A stretch of DNA of 64,000 nucleotides from Rhodanobacter sp. (GTDB lineage Bacteria; Pseudomonadota; Gammaproteobacteria; Xanthomonadales; Rhodanobacteraceae), in contig SCRF01000106.1 in assembly GCA_004322005.1 (NCBI GenBank), positions 1 through 64,000 of the forward strand, given 5' to 3'. The translations under genes were made by a program, and so were the position numbers. The first letter of the stretch is position 1. The number at the start of each line of letters is the position of its first letter. Under the pieces are notes generated by a model that saw only the letters and a program-made list of their open reading frames with translations, had not been told where the DNA came from and made no database searches. Shown in pieces: positions 1 through 8,480 of the stretch.

Positions 1-13
1 CGGTAACGCTTGA

Positions 14-42
14 AAGCATTCGCGCACAGGGTGCGCTCCTAC
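14..42. repeat. Half copy of the GTAGGAGCGC palindromic repeat
   Basis: A single arm (AAGCATTCGCGCACAGGGTG then CGCTCCTAC) of the repeat family found at about thirteen other places in the window. It lies 30 bases upstream of cydX; its partner arm, if any, is outside the window. Confidence 0.85.
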
Positions 43-72
43 GCGGCAACGCTTGAATGGAGGTTTGCTGAT

Positions 73-213
73 ATGTGGTATTTCTCATGGATCCTCGGGC
101 TGGGCCTGGCCTGCGCCTTCGCCGTCCTCAACGCGATGTGGTACGAGGTGCATGCCACCGACGAGGCGCACCGCCAGCGCGACGATTTCGAATTGCCGGA
201 CGAACTGACCTAG
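73..213 (+). CDS. cydX: Cytochrome bd oxidase small subunit CydX
   Basis: A 46-residue, single-pass inner-membrane peptide that stabilises the haem site of cytochrome bd ubiquinol oxidase together with CydA and CydB. The N-terminus MWYFSWILGLGLACAFAVLN is the CydX/YbgT signature (E. coli CydX begins MWYFAWILG), forming one membrane segment at about residues 3-22 followed by a charged tail. The start is fixed by a GGAGG box at 59-63 and by the family N-terminus; an in-frame upstream ATG at 10 lies inside a repeat and is rejected. cydAB should lie just left of the window. No partner gene is visible here. Confidence 0.93.
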   Translation: MWYFSWILGLGLACAFAVLNAMWYEVHATDEAHRQRDDFELPDELT

Positions 214-236
214 CAGCCTGCGATACGCGTGCCCGG

Positions 237-1580
237 TCAACCGCGTGCGGCCAGCAACGTCTCGATCGCGTCGATCTCCTTGGGCACGGCTGCGGTGAGC
301 ACCTCATTGCCGTCGCGGGTCACCACCACATCGTCCTCGATGCGGATGCCGATGCCGCGCCAGCGCTCGGCCACCGAACGATCGTCCGGTGCCACATACA
401 GGCCCGGCTCCACCGTCAGCACCATGTCCGGCTCCAGCAGGCGCGATTCGCCGGCGACGCGGTAGTCGCCGACGTCGTGCACGTCCATGCCCAGCCAGTG
501 ACCGGTCTTGGCCGGGAAAAAGCGCTGATAGCTGCCCTCGGCGACCGCCGCATCGGCACTGCCCTTGAGCAGGCCGAGCGCGCACAGGCCTTCGCTGAGC
601 ACCCGCACCGCCGCCACGTGTGCCGCGCTGAAGGGCCGGCCGGGGCGCACTTCGTCGATCGCCGCAAGCTGCGCGGCCAGCACCACTTCGTAGAGTGCAC
701 GCTGCTCGCGGCTGTAGCGGCCGCCGATCGGGAACGTGCGGCTGATGTCGGACGCATAGCAGTCCACTTCGGCGCCAGCGTCGATCAGCAACAGTTCGCC
801 GTCTCGCAGCAACGCCCGATTGGCCTGGTAATGCATCACGCAGGCATTGGCGCCACTGGCCACGATCGGCGCAAATGCCGGCACCGCGCTGCGGCTGCGC
901 ATGACCCGCAGCAGCTCGGCCTCGACCTCGTACTCGTAGCGGCCCGGCGTGACGACCTGCAACGCCGCCAGATGCGCCTCGGCCGCAATCGCGGCGGACG
1001 AGCGCATCAGCTTCAGCTCGGCACGCGACTTGTACAGGCGCAGGTCATGCAGCAGATAGCCCAGCGCCACGAATTCCTTCGGCACCACGCCGCCACCACG
1101 CAGCTGTCGCAGGCGACGCATCCAGCCGAGCAGGCGCGCGTCGAACTCCGGTTCGCGGCCGAAATGGCAATAGACCCTGCCGCGACCTTCGATCATCCCG
1201 GGCAGGATGTCGTCGATATCCTCGATCGGGAACGCGTCATCCATGCCGTATTCGGCAACCGCCCGCTCGGTGCCGATGGATTGGCCGTGCCAGCGTTCAC
1301 GGGCGGGATCGCGTTCGCGGCAGAACAGCACAGTCTCGCCGTGCCGCCGCCCGGGAAGCAGCGCCAGCACCGCATCGGGTTCGGGAAAACCGCCCAGATA
1401 GTGGAAGTCCGAATCCTGCCGGTACGGCCACGCCGCGTCGGCATTGCGCATGCGTTCGGGCGCGGCGGCCACCAGCAACACCGCGTCCTCGCCGGCCATC
1501 TGCATCAGCTGGCGGCGACGGCGCACGAATTCCTCCGCTGCGATCGCCAACGCGGCCAGCCCTGATGCGGCAGGAATCAA
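237..1580 (-). CDS. pepP: Xaa-Pro aminopeptidase (PepP, M24B)
   Basis: Cytosolic Mn-dependent aminopeptidase that removes an N-terminal residue preceding proline. An N-terminal AMP_N domain (to about residue 135) contains the RRRRQLM and YRQDSDFHYLGGF motifs. The pita-bread catalytic domain follows, with metal ligands Asp in LLIDAG (about 266) and SDISRTFP (about 278), His in GHWLGMDVHDVG (about 361), Glu in VEPGLY (about 391) and Glu in RIEDD (about 413). I place the start at the TTG at 1580, which overlaps the UPF0149 stop as TTGA and gives 447 aa, close to the usual 440. An ATG at 1619 would add 13 Arg-rich residues and a 43-base overlap. Probably translationally coupled to the upstream UPF0149 gene, an arrangement common in gammaproteobacteria. 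Confidence 0.92.
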   Translation of the reverse strand: MIPAASGLAALAIAAEEFVRRRRQLMQMAGEDAVLLVAAAPERMRNADAAWPYRQDSDFHYLGGFPEPDAVLALLPGRRHGETVLFCRERDPARERWHGQSIGTERAVAEYGMDDAFPIEDIDDILPGMIEGRGRVYCHFGREPEFDARLLGWMRRLRQLRGGGVVPKEFVALGYLLHDLRLYKSRAELKLMRSSAAIAAEAHLAALQVVTPGRYEYEVEAELLRVMRSRSAVPAFAPIVASGANACVMHYQANRALLRDGELLLIDAGAEVDCYASDISRTFPIGGRYSREQRALYEVVLAAQLAAIDEVRPGRPFSAAHVAAVRVLSEGLCALGLLKGSADAAVAEGSYQRFFPAKTGHWLGMDVHDVGDYRVAGESRLLEPDMVLTVEPGLYVAPDDRSVAERWRGIGIRIEDDVVVTRDGNEVLTAAVPKEIDAIETLLAARG

Positions 1581-2140
1581 TGCAGGCCGCCGCTGGCGGG
1601 CTGGCCGGGCGCGGCGCATTCGGTGTGCAGCAGCATCGCGCCCATGCGCACGAACTCCTGCACTTCGATCAACGCGTCCTCGTCCTCGTCCTCATCGCCG
1701 AAATCGAATGATGAGCCGGCGATCATGCCCAGGTCGCGCAGAATTTCCTGGGCTTCGTCCGACAACTGCGCATGCGCGGTGGCACCGGCGAGGCCGAAGC
1801 CGCCCAGGAAGCCGCGACACCAGTCGACCATCGCCTCGACGCGCTCGGCCAGCGGACGGTCATCCTCGGGCAGCAACGGTTCGAAGCCCAGTTCGGGGTC
1901 GGCCAGCTCGGTTTCGCACTGCCTGGCCAGCCGCTCGAGCAGTGCCCGGTCAGCCGGCGCCGGGCTGACCGCCTGATCATCCAGTTGCAGCGCCGCCAGC
2001 ACCGGGACTTGCCGCAAAGAACCGCCGCCAGCCAGATAGCCGCACAACGAACCATGCAGATCGCTGGCCTCGGTGCCCAGTTGCAAACGCATGATCAGTG
2101 CGTCGATTTCGTCATGGCCCACTATCCCGGCAGCCTTCAT
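1577..2140 (-). CDS. UPF0149 (YgfB/YecA-like) family protein
   Basis: Conserved cytosolic protein of 187 residues, usually encoded just upstream of pepP as here. The family fold is helical; visible features are LHGSLCGYLAGGG near residue 30, WCRGFLGGFGLAG near 118 and an acidic run DFGDEDEDED near 160. The start at 2140 (MKAAGIVGHDE) has a good GAGGAG box about eight bases upstream; a longer frame to 2194 lacks one. The family has no firmly assigned biochemical role (E. coli YgfB has been linked to regulation), so I give none. Its last codons overlap the pepP start. Confidence 0.88.
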   Translation of the reverse strand: MKAAGIVGHDEIDALIMRLQLGTEASDLHGSLCGYLAGGGSLRQVPVLAALQLDDQAVSPAPADRALLERLARQCETELADPELGFEPLLPEDDRPLAERVEAMVDWCRGFLGGFGLAGATAHAQLSDEAQEILRDLGMIAGSSFDFGDEDEDEDALIEVQEFVRMGAMLLHTECAAPGQPASGGLH

Positions 2141-2250
2141 GGCGGCGCTCCTCAAGGTGAATGCCCCAAGTTTAATGCACCCGTCCCCGGCCATCGGTTC
2201 CTGTCGACGGCATCGCTGACTTGTGCCGACGTCCTGCTATAGTTTCCCGC

Positions 2251-2490
2251 ATGAGCACGTCTGACGAGCTTCCATCCAATCATGTCCATCAGGAACTGGC
2301 CGCACTGGGCCAGCAGCTTGATCGTCTGCTCGAGACCGTGCGCCGGCTCAACGAGGAAAACCGCAGTCTGCGCCTGAGCCAGGAGCAATTGGCCGGTGAG
2401 CGTGCAGGTCTGATGGCCCGCAACGAGCAGGCGCGCAGCCGGGTCGAGGCGATGATCCAGCGGCTGAAATCGCTCGAGAGCAATGGCTGA
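2251..2490 (+). CDS. Small coiled-coil protein, TIGR02449/ZapB-like
   Basis: A 79-residue protein that is almost entirely a heptad coiled coil (ELAALGQQLDRLLETVRRLN...LRLSQEQL...RVEAMIQRLKSLE). Small proteins of this type are regularly encoded directly before zapA in xanthomonads and pseudomonads and match the model I recall as TIGR02449; resemblance to the division factor ZapB is structural only. The start at 2251 avoids ten unrelated residues of the longer frame. Only three bases separate it from zapA, so the two are surely co-transcribed and a division-related role is a reasonable inference. Confidence 0.82.
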   Translation: MSTSDELPSNHVHQELAALGQQLDRLLETVRRLNEENRSLRLSQEQLAGERAGLMARNEQARSRVEAMIQRLKSLESNG

Positions 2491-2493
2491 GCC

Positions 2494-2823
2494 ATGAACA
2501 ACCCGTCTGTGCCGGCACAACCTGCCGAACCTGTCGCGCTGCGTCTGATCGACCGCGAATTCCTGATTGCCTGCGCGCCGGAAGAACGCGAAGGCCTGAT
2601 CGAGGCGGCCAGCTTCCTCGATCGCAAGATGCGCGAACTGCGCGCGAACGCCAGGGCACCCAGCTTCGAGCGCCTCGCCGTATTGACCGCGATCAGCATT
2701 ACCCACGAGTTTCTTGCCTTGCGCAAGCGGCACGATGGGCAGGAACAAAGCCTCAGCGACAGCCTCGCCGCACTGCGGCACAAGCTGGATGCCATACTGG
2801 AAAGCGATCCGGCCAAACGCTGA
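2494..2823 (+). CDS. zapA: Cell division protein ZapA
   Basis: FtsZ-ring associated protein of 109 residues that cross-links FtsZ filaments at mid-cell. The N-terminal globular part carries the family pattern (VALRLIDREFLIACAPEEREGLIEAASFLDRKMRELR) and the C-terminal half is a coiled coil used for dimerisation and tetramerisation (LAVLTAISITHEFLALRKRHDGQ...LAALRHKLDAILE). It follows the coiled-coil gene by three bases, and 6S RNA plus the folate gene follow downstream. This is the conserved zapA-ssrS-fau order of gammaproteobacteria. Confidence 0.95.
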   Translation: MNNPSVPAQPAEPVALRLIDREFLIACAPEEREGLIEAASFLDRKMRELRANARAPSFERLAVLTAISITHEFLALRKRHDGQEQSLSDSLAALRHKLDAILESDPAKR

Positions 2824-2952
2824 GACACCGTCATTTCCGCACCACGCATCCCGTTTGGGTTCGCCTGCCGGCTCATCCCAGCCTGTTCGCTGCAAGTGCC
2901 GGGCACCAGGTCATTCGAGGTTCCTGCGGTGGCACATTGCGCGGCAAGCGCC

Positions 2953-2958
2953 TAAAAT
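2953..2958 (+). promoter_or_regulatory. Probable -10 box of the 6S RNA promoter
   Basis: TAAAAT lies about 10 bases before the start of the folded 6S RNA stem, in a local A/T-rich patch of an otherwise GC-rich spacer. I see no convincing -35 at the usual spacing. Confidence 0.4.
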
Positions 2959-2963
2959 AAACC

Positions 2964-3157
2964 CCGGCGTTTACTGCGATGTGCGCCAGCACACTCTTAC
3001 ATTTGCCTTGTTCCTAAATACGGCCCCGGGTCGGCTTCACATCGGCTGTTGTGCATGTCCGCCACGTGCGGAAAGCCTCGAGGCCATGTAGCTCTCCCAC
3101 CTGATCCATCTTGGATCAAGGTCGTTTGGTGGGCAGCGGCATCGCGGTTTACGCCAC
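2964..3157 (+). ncRNA. ssrS: 6S RNA (SsrS)
   Basis: Global regulatory RNA that mimics an open promoter and sequesters sigma70-RNA polymerase in stationary phase. The closing stem is visible: GGCGT..CUGCGAUG (2966-2981) pairs with CAUCGCGG..ACGCC (3140-3155) around a 3x3 internal loop. The 3' half holds a GATCCA-TCT-TGGATC hairpin (about 3101-3115) and GGGCAGCGGCATC (3131-3143), which resembles the conserved 3' segment of enterobacterial 6S RNA. Length (about 190) and position between zapA and the 5-formyl-THF cyclo-ligase gene match the family. Ends are good to a few bases. The leading strand of the stem follows a -10-like box. Confidence 0.85.
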
Positions 3158-3254
3158 CTATTTCCCGCCCGGTCGTCGCCCTGCACCATGGAACCGGACC
3201 AGGTGCCCGCGACGCCGTCCGTCGGGCCGGCTTTCGACTGGAGATACGCGACAC

Positions 3255-3881
3255 GTGGACGCCACCGCCCGACGCCGCGAGCTTCGCCAGAGCCTGGCCG
3301 AACGCCGCCGCGCACTCAGCCCACCCGAACGCATGACCGCGGCGCAGGGCCTGCGGCGCAGTCTCGAGCAGTTGCCGGAATACCTTGCCGACAACCGGGT
3401 CGCCGGCTACTGGGCCAGCGATGGCGAGCTGCCCCTGAACCTGGTGATCCCGCCGCTGGCGGCGCGCGGCCAGCAGTTTCTGCTGCCGGTGGTCAGCCCG
3501 GGCAAGCGCCTGCGTTTCGCCCGATGGCAATCCGGCGAAGCGGTGCAGCCGAACCGCTACGGCATCCCCGAACCGGTCGCTCCGGGCGAACTGCTCGAGC
3601 CATTCCAGCTCGATCTGGTTTTCCTGCCGCTGCTCGGGTTCGACCGCCGCGGACAGCGGCTCGGCACCGGCGGCGGCTACTACGATCGCAGCTTCGCCTT
3701 CCTGAAGAAACAGGTGCGGCCCACCGAACCGCTGTTGGTCGGCATCGCCTATGCATTCCAGGAATTGCCGCGGATCGAAGCTGAAGCCTGGGACGTTGCA
3801 CTCGACTTCATCGCCACCGATCGCGAACTGATCGACTGCCACGCAAGCGCAAGCGGGCCGGGCACTGGGGAAAATCCATGA
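3255..3881 (+). CDS. fau: 5-formyltetrahydrofolate cyclo-ligase
   Basis: ATP-dependent conversion of 5-formyl-THF to 5,10-methenyl-THF in cytosolic one-carbon metabolism. The 208-residue product has an N-terminal basic helix (RRRELRQSLAERRRALSP), the mid-domain YWASDGELPLN and the ATP-binding GTGGGYYDRSF signature near residues 138-148. The start is a GTG at 3255 with a GGAG box 11 bases upstream; the frame is open further upstream but there it runs through the 6S RNA, so the longer version is rejected. The stop overlaps the EVE gene start as ATGA, implying coupling. Confidence 0.93.
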   Translation: MDATARRRELRQSLAERRRALSPPERMTAAQGLRRSLEQLPEYLADNRVAGYWASDGELPLNLVIPPLAARGQQFLLPVVSPGKRLRFARWQSGEAVQPNRYGIPEPVAPGELLEPFQLDLVFLPLLGFDRRGQRLGTGGGYYDRSFAFLKKQVRPTEPLLVGIAYAFQELPRIEAEAWDVALDFIATDRELIDCHASASGPGTGENP

Positions 3882-4360
3882 ACCGCGATGCCGACAACCC
3901 CGCGGCACCCCGCTACTGGCTGATGAAGTCGGAGCCGGAGGCATTTTCGATCGACGATCTGAAGCGCAAGCGCCGCGAACCCTGGGACGGTGTGCGCAAT
4001 TACCAGGCGCGCAACTTCATGCGCGACGGCATGCATCCGGGCGATCGTGTCTTCTTCTATCACTCCAACTGCACCACGCCCGGCATCGTCGGCATCGCCG
4101 AGGTCGCCACGGACGCCTATCCGGACCCCAGCCAGTTCGACCCGGCCAGCAAATACTTCGACCCGGCCAGCACACGCGGACAACCGCGCTGGATGCTGGT
4201 CGACGTGAAGTTCGTCAGAAAACTCAAGCGCACGATCAGCCTGGACGAACTCAAGGACCATGACGCCCTGCTCGCCATGCCGCTGCTGCGCAAGGGCAAC
4301 CGGCTGTCGGTGATGCCAGTGGGTGCCGCGGAGTGGGCGTATATCCTCGATCTCGAATAA
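3878..4360 (+). CDS. EVE domain protein
   Basis: Cytosolic 160-residue protein consisting of one EVE domain, a PUA-like fold thought to bind modified bases in RNA or DNA. Characteristic segments are [16 protein letters not shown] at the N-terminus, [28 protein letters not shown] around residues 33-60, and [10 protein letters not shown] around 105. It overlaps the folate gene by four bases. The physiological ligand cannot be told from sequence. Confidence 0.92.
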   Translation: MNRDADNPAAPRYWLMKSEPEAFSIDDLKRKRREPWDGVRNYQARNFMRDGMHPGDRVFFYHSNCTTPGIVGIAEVATDAYPDPSQFDPASKYFDPASTRGQPRWMLVDVKFVRKLKRTISLDELKDHDALLAMPLLRKGNRLSVMPVGAAEWAYILDLE

Positions 4361-4379
4361 CCCCGCCTGGAACCGTACC

Positions 4380-4455
4380 GTAGGAGCGCACCCTGTGCGC
4401 GAATGCTTTTGCCCACACCCGCGTAAAAAGCATCGCGCACAGGGTGCGCTCCTAC
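4380..4455. repeat. Paired GTAGGAGCGC palindromic repeat
   Basis: Two inverted arms, each beginning GTAGGAGCGCACCCTGTGCG, separated by a short spacer, forming a long hairpin of about 76 bases. Lies between the EVE gene and rpiA. Confidence 0.92.
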
Positions 4456-4562
4456 AACAAAATCGCGGGTTGTGCGAGATTCGCCGCGGCGCGAAGGGCC
4501 GGCGCTCGCCCTGGCGCCGGCCGGCCGCCATAATGCAGCACCCCCTCCGCACGGCAGCCCCC

Positions 4563-5207
4563 ATGAACAACGCCAACGAAAAACGCCTGGCCGGTGAGGC
4601 CGCGATCCGCTATGTCGAGGGCGGCGCCATCGTCGGCGTCGGCACCGGCTCCACCGTGGCGTTCTTCATCGACGCCCTGGCCGACCTGAGAGATCGTATC
4701 CAGGGCGTGGTGTCGAGTTCCGAACAGTCCACCGCGCAGCTGAAGAAACTCGGCATCCCGGTGCTCGACCTCAACGCCTTCGGGCCGCTGTCGATCTACA
4801 TCGATGGCGCCGACGAATGCGACCCGCACAAGCGCCTGATCAAGGGCGGCGGTGCGGCATTGACCCGCGAAAAGATCATCGCCGCGGCGAGCGCGAAATT
4901 CGTCTGCATCATCGACTCCAGCAAGCGCGTCGAGTTGCTGGGCAAGTTCCCGGTGCCGATCGAGGTGATTCCGATGGCACGCAGCCTGATCGGCCGCGAG
5001 ATCATCAAACGCGGCGGGCAGCCGGTGTGGCGCGATGGCGTGGTCACCGACAATGGCAACTGGATCATCGACGTACACGGTTGGCAGATCGTCGACCCGG
5101 CTGGCCTGGAGAGCGAGCTGAACCAGCTGCCCGGCATCGTCACGGTCGGCCTGTTCGCCCGCCGTCCGGCCGACGTGGTGCTGATCGGCGATCGCGAGAT
5201 GGCCTGA
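4563..5207 (+). CDS. rpiA: Ribose-5-phosphate isomerase A
   Basis: Interconverts ribose-5-phosphate and ribulose-5-phosphate in the non-oxidative pentose phosphate pathway. The 214-residue length is typical (E. coli 219). Motifs in order: [14 protein letters not shown] (about residues 21-34, phosphate loop), DGADECD (about 81-87) and [14 protein letters not shown] (about 93-106) carrying the catalytic Asp and Glu. The start at 4563 matches the family N-terminus ([18 protein letters not shown]); the open frame continues upstream through a repeat. Convergent with tatC. Confidence 0.96.
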   Translation: MNNANEKRLAGEAAIRYVEGGAIVGVGTGSTVAFFIDALADLRDRIQGVVSSSEQSTAQLKKLGIPVLDLNAFGPLSIYIDGADECDPHKRLIKGGGAALTREKIIAAASAKFVCIIDSSKRVELLGKFPVPIEVIPMARSLIGREIIKRGGQPVWRDGVVTDNGNWIIDVHGWQIVDPAGLESELNQLPGIVTVGLFARRPADVVLIGDREMA

Positions 5208-5232
5208 CTACGCCGCGACTCGCTGCGTGGAT

Positions 5233-5994
5233 CTAGCGTGCCGCTTCACGCCTGGAGCGGGCCAGCACGCCCGAAGCGAACACACCCAGCTCATACAGCA
5301 CGATGATCGGCACCGCCAGCATGAACTGCGACAGCACGTCCGGCGGCGACAGCACCGCGGCGATGACGAAGGCACCGACGACGACGTAACGACGGCTCTG
5401 GCGCAGCTTCTGCGGCGTAACTACGCCGAGTGCGGCCAGCAGCACCACCGCCACCGGCACTTCGAAGCACAGACCGAAGGCAAAGAACATCGTCAGGACG
5501 AAGTCGAGGTACTTGCTGATGTCGGTCATCATTTCCGTGCTGGCCGGGGTGACCATGGCCAGAAAGTGAAACGCCGCCGGCAGCACCAGGAAATACGCGA
5601 AGGCACAACCAAGGTAGAACAGCAGCACGGACGAAACCAGCAGTGGCACGGCCAATCGCTTCTCATGGCGATACAGGCCAGGGCTGATGAAAGCCCATAG
5701 CTGGTAGAGCACCGCCGGCATGGCCAGAAAGACGGCGGTAACGAAAGCCAGTTTGATGGGCGTGAGAAAGGGGCTGGTGACCTCGATCGCAATCATGTGC
5801 CCGCCCTTGGGCAGGCGCGCGAGCAGTGGCCGCGCCAGCCAGCCGTACAGGCGCTGGGCAAACGGCAGCAACGCGACCAGCAGCAGCAGCACGCTGAGGA
5901 TGGCCTTGAGCAGGCGCGCGCGCAGTTCCAGCAGATGGTTCATCAAACCCATCTCGCCCTCGCTGCCGGGAGTAGTGCTTTCGTCGTTCATCAC
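5233..5994 (-). CDS. tatC: Sec-independent translocase subunit TatC
   Basis: Core signal-peptide receptor of the twin-arginine translocase, exporting folded proteins across the inner membrane. 253 residues with six predicted membrane segments; HLLELRARLLKAI precedes segment 1 and is the cytosolic twin-arginine recognition face, and the loop FLTPIKLAFVTAVFLAMPAVLYQLWAF is typical. The start overlaps the tatB stop by four bases (ATGA). Last gene of a tatABC operon. Confidence 0.96.
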   Translation of the reverse strand: MMNDESTTPGSEGEMGLMNHLLELRARLLKAILSVLLLLVALLPFAQRLYGWLARPLLARLPKGGHMIAIEVTSPFLTPIKLAFVTAVFLAMPAVLYQLWAFISPGLYRHEKRLAVPLLVSSVLLFYLGCAFAYFLVLPAAFHFLAMVTPASTEMMTDISKYLDFVLTMFFAFGLCFEVPVAVVLLAALGVVTPQKLRQSRRYVVVGAFVIAAVLSPPDVLSQFMLAVPIIVLYELGVFASGVLARSRREAAR

Positions 5995-6587
5995 GATTCC
6001 CCGACGACGCCCGCAGCGGCGTTGATGACTTCATCAAGGCGCCGTGCCGCCGCGCGCACCGCACTCGCTGCCATGCGCAACTCTTCGCTGGTACTGGCCG
6101 GTGCCAACCCTGCGCGTTCTGCAGCGCCCGCCAGTTCGCGCAGGGAATCGGCCAGCGCCGCTTGCGCTTCATGCAGGCTCCCCGCATCGCCTGTCGCCGA
6201 ATTTTCGGGCGTGGCTGTCTCCAGCCCGACCGGTGGAACCGGTGTGACAGGCTCCGCATGCTCCGGTTTGGCCGGATCGACAATGTCGCGTGCTTCACGC
6301 AGGGCCGCAGCCCCGGAAGTCCGCAGGTCTTCCATTGCCTCGCGCGCCTGCTCTGCCAACGGCGTCACCGCCGAGCGCATATCCTTGGCGACATCACCGA
6401 TCCCGCTTTTCAGCGACTCCATTTCGATCTGATCCTGCACCTCGGCTTTCACGCTCGCCCAGGCATTGCGGGCGCGACGCACCAGGGTGCCCGCGGTACG
6501 TGCCACACCGGGCAGCCGCTCCGGACCGAGCACCACCAAGGCCACCACCGCAATCAGCAGCAGCTCGTTGAAGTCGATACCGAACAT
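5991..6587 (-). CDS. tatB: Sec-independent translocase subunit TatB
   Basis: Partner of TatC in the Tat receptor complex. The N-terminal membrane anchor (MFGIDFNELLLIAVVALVVLGPERLP, with the conserved GPERLP turn) is followed by an amphipathic helix and a long, weakly conserved cytosolic tail rich in Ala, Glu and Pro. 198 residues, somewhat longer than the E. coli protein (171). Six bases after tatA and overlapping tatC. Confidence 0.95.
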   Translation of the reverse strand: MFGIDFNELLLIAVVALVVLGPERLPGVARTAGTLVRRARNAWASVKAEVQDQIEMESLKSGIGDVAKDMRSAVTPLAEQAREAMEDLRTSGAAALREARDIVDPAKPEHAEPVTPVPPVGLETATPENSATGDAGSLHEAQAALADSLRELAGAAERAGLAPASTSEELRMAASAVRAAARRLDEVINAAAGVVGES

Positions 6588-6593
6588 GGATGT

Positions 6594-6860
6594 TTATGAA
6601 GCGCGGTCGCGCTGCTCGTCGCTCTTGGTCTGCTCGCTCTTGGCCTGGGGGGCGGCATCGGCAGGCGGATCAGCCTTCAACTCGTGGACGGCCTTGGCCT
6701 TTGCGGCCTCATCTTCGTCACCCTGGTTCATACCCTTCTTGAAATTGCGGATCGCTGCGCCGAGATCGTTGCCGGCGTTGCGCAATTTGGCCGTACCAAA
6801 GAGCAATACCACGATGACAAGGACAATCAGCCAATGCCAGATGCTGTCTAGGCCAAACAT
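6594..6860 (-). CDS. tatA: Sec-independent translocase subunit TatA
   Basis: Pore-forming subunit of the Tat translocase. 88 residues: short N-terminus, one membrane helix ([20 protein letters not shown], with the conserved [10 protein letters not shown] hinge) and an amphipathic helix, then a charged tail. First gene of the tatABC operon; its upstream region (6861-7100) contains no gene I can support. Confidence 0.95.
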   Translation of the reverse strand: MFGLDSIWHWLIVLVIVVLLFGTAKLRNAGNDLGAAIRNFKKGMNQGDEDEAAKAKAVHELKADPPADAAPQAKSEQTKSDEQRDRAS

Positions 6861-7101
6861 TCATCACCCCACAGACCCTGTCGCATGAGACGGGGCAAGA
6901 TATTTTGTTTCCGGGCAGCGCCAAAAACACCTGGCGCATCGTAGATCGCAAGCCTAGCACCCGACCCATGCAACCACAATTATTGAGCAACATGCCGGGT
7001 TGACTCGACGGCCAACGACACGATCATCGAAGCCCCCTGCCTTGTCCGCATCACCCATCGCGAATAGTTGGGATTGTTCGGCCCGTCCATGGGCCTCACC
7101 C

Positions 7102-7245
7102 GAATGGCACTTGCTTAGGCGCGAAATCATGTTTTTCGTCATTCCCGCGAAAGCGGGAATCCAGCGCCTTTAAGCGCCTGGAGGCCACGGAAGGCACTGG
7201 ATCCCCGCTTTCGCGGGGATGACGAGCCTTAAGCAAGTGCCATTC
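7102..7245. mobile_element. MITE-like palindromic element with 11-bp target duplication
   Basis: A 144-base element without coding capacity. Its ends are inverted copies of GAATGGCACTTGCTTA (7102-7117 and 7230-7245). Inside lies a second inverted repeat, CGTCATTCCCGCGAAAGCGG against its complement with two changes. The element is flanked on both sides by the direct repeat GGGCCTCACCC (7091-7101 and 7246-7256), as expected of a target-site duplication. It occupies the otherwise empty 6861-7415 interval between tatA and the tRNA terminator. The rest of that interval has only short GC palindromes and no supported gene. Confidence 0.8.
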
Positions 7246-7416
7246 GGGCCTCACCCCGCCTCGCGGGGCCAGCCTGCGGCTGTCCAAAATCGTTCCAGAC
7301 GATTTTGTCGACTGCGCAGGCAGGATGCCGCAGCGAACATCGGCGCAGCCGATGGCCCGCAGGGTTAGGCACGGGAAGTGCCGAATCACGATAGGTTCGC
7401 CTCCTGTACCCCAACC

Positions 7417-7455
7417 AAAACAAAGAACCCGCCACGAGGGCGGGTTCTTTGTTTT
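7417..7455 (-). terminator. Intrinsic terminator after tRNA-Gln
   Basis: AACAAAGAACCCGCC and its complement form a 15-bp stem around a four-base loop, with A/T-rich flanks on both sides. It lies directly beyond the tRNA CCA end and could work in both directions. Confidence 0.85.
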
Positions 7456-7528
7456 GGCTGGGAGACTAGGATTCGAACCTAGATAGACAGCGTCAGAGGC
7501 TGTCGTCCTACCATTAGACGATCTCCCA
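7455..7528 (-). tRNA. tRNA-Gln (anticodon CTG)
   Basis: 74-base cloverleaf. The acceptor arm TGGGAGA pairs with TCTCCCA, followed by discriminator G and an encoded CCA. The D arm is GTCT/GGAC, the anticodon stem ACAGC/GCTGT has loop CTCTGAC (anticodon CTG, reading CAG), and the T arm is CTAGG-TTCGAAT-CCTAG. A single tRNA followed by a strong terminator; upstream lies rpsI on the same strand. Confidence 0.95.
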
Positions 7529-7592
7529 AAAACCGGAACGGCGCACTCTGACCTTTGAGCACCGATCCTGCAAGCGCGTACTCGGTGAGGAA

Positions 7593-7985
7593 TCAGCGCT
7601 TCGAGAACTGTGTCGCGCGGCGTGCCTTGTGCAGGCCAACCTTCTTGCGCTCGACTTCGCGGGCATCGCGGGTCACGAAACCGGCCTTGCGCAACGGCGA
7701 TTTCAGGGTTTCGTCGTACTCGATCAGAGCGCGGGCTATCCCTAAGCGAATCGCACCGGCCTGGCCGGTGATGCCGCCACCGGCAACCGTGACCGTGATG
7801 TCGAATTTGGCGGTGTTATCGGTCAATTCGAGCGGCTGGCGCACGATCATGCACGAGGTTTCGCGACCGAAGAACTGCTCGAGCGACTTGCCGTTCACCA
7901 CGATGTCGCCCTTGCCCTTGCGCAGGAACACGCGGGCGGCGGAGGTCTTGCGGCGGCCGGTGCCATAATTTTGCTGAATTGCCAT
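7593..7985 (-). CDS. rpsI: 30S ribosomal protein S9
   Basis: Small-subunit ribosomal protein whose C-terminal tail contacts P-site tRNA. 130 residues, the exact usual length, starting [24 protein letters not shown] and ending in the conserved basic tail [10 protein letters not shown]. Follows rplM by 66 bases on the same strand, the universal rplM-rpsI operon. Confidence 0.98.
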   Translation of the reverse strand: MAIQQNYGTGRRKTSAARVFLRKGKGDIVVNGKSLEQFFGRETSCMIVRQPLELTDNTAKFDITVTVAGGGITGQAGAIRLGIARALIEYDETLKSPLRKAGFVTRDAREVERKKVGLHKARRATQFSKR

Positions 7986-8051
7986 GGAATTGCCTGGTTT
8001 ATTGAAAAGTGCAGCCGAAGAAGGCCGCTTTCATGCGCCGGGAACCGCGCA

Positions 8052-8480
8052 TCAAATCTCCAGCGCCTGCGGCTGCTGTGCAGTATGCGGGTGCTCGGCA
8101 CCACCGTAGACCTTGAGTTTGCGATACATCTCGCGACCCAGCGAATTTTTCGGCAACATGCCCTTGACGGCGATCTCGATCACGCGCTCCGGGTAGGTCG
8201 CCAGCAGAACCTTCAGCGTAGTGGTCTTCAGGTTGCCCACGTAGCCGGTGAAGCGGTGGTACTTCTTGTCGTCCAGCTTGTTGCCGGTGACGTGCACCTT
8301 CTGTGCGTTGATCACCACGATATAATCGCCGGTGTCGCAATGCGGGGTGTATTCCGGCTTGTGCTTGCCGCGCAGACGATGGGCGATCTCGGTCGACAGG
8401 CGGCCCAGCGTCTTGTTCGTGGCGTCGACCACGAACCAGTCGCGCTTGACGTTGTCTGCATTGGCGCTAAACGTTTTCAT
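8052..8480 (-). CDS. rplM: 50S ribosomal protein L13
   Basis: Early-assembly large-subunit protein of 142 residues. Conserved blocks [29 protein letters not shown] and the C-terminal [15 protein letters not shown] are present. First gene of rplM-rpsI. Its leader (8481-8560) includes a GACCGCC-TGA-CGGCGG hairpin just before the ribosome-binding region and a TATCAT box further upstream. The hairpin may matter for autoregulation, but that is inference. Confidence 0.98.
   Translation of the reverse strand: MKTFSANADNVKRDWFVVDATNKTLGRLSTEIAHRLRGKHKPEYTPHCDTGDYIVVINAQKVHVTGNKLDDKKYHRFTGYVGNLKTTTLKVLLATYPERVIEIAVKGMLPKNSLGREMYRKLKVYGGAEHPHTAQQPQALEI

Noticed and set aside
75-1565. 496-codon plus-strand frame over cydX and pepP
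   Set aside because: Out of frame with cydX and antisense to pepP; no ribosome-binding site and no domain.
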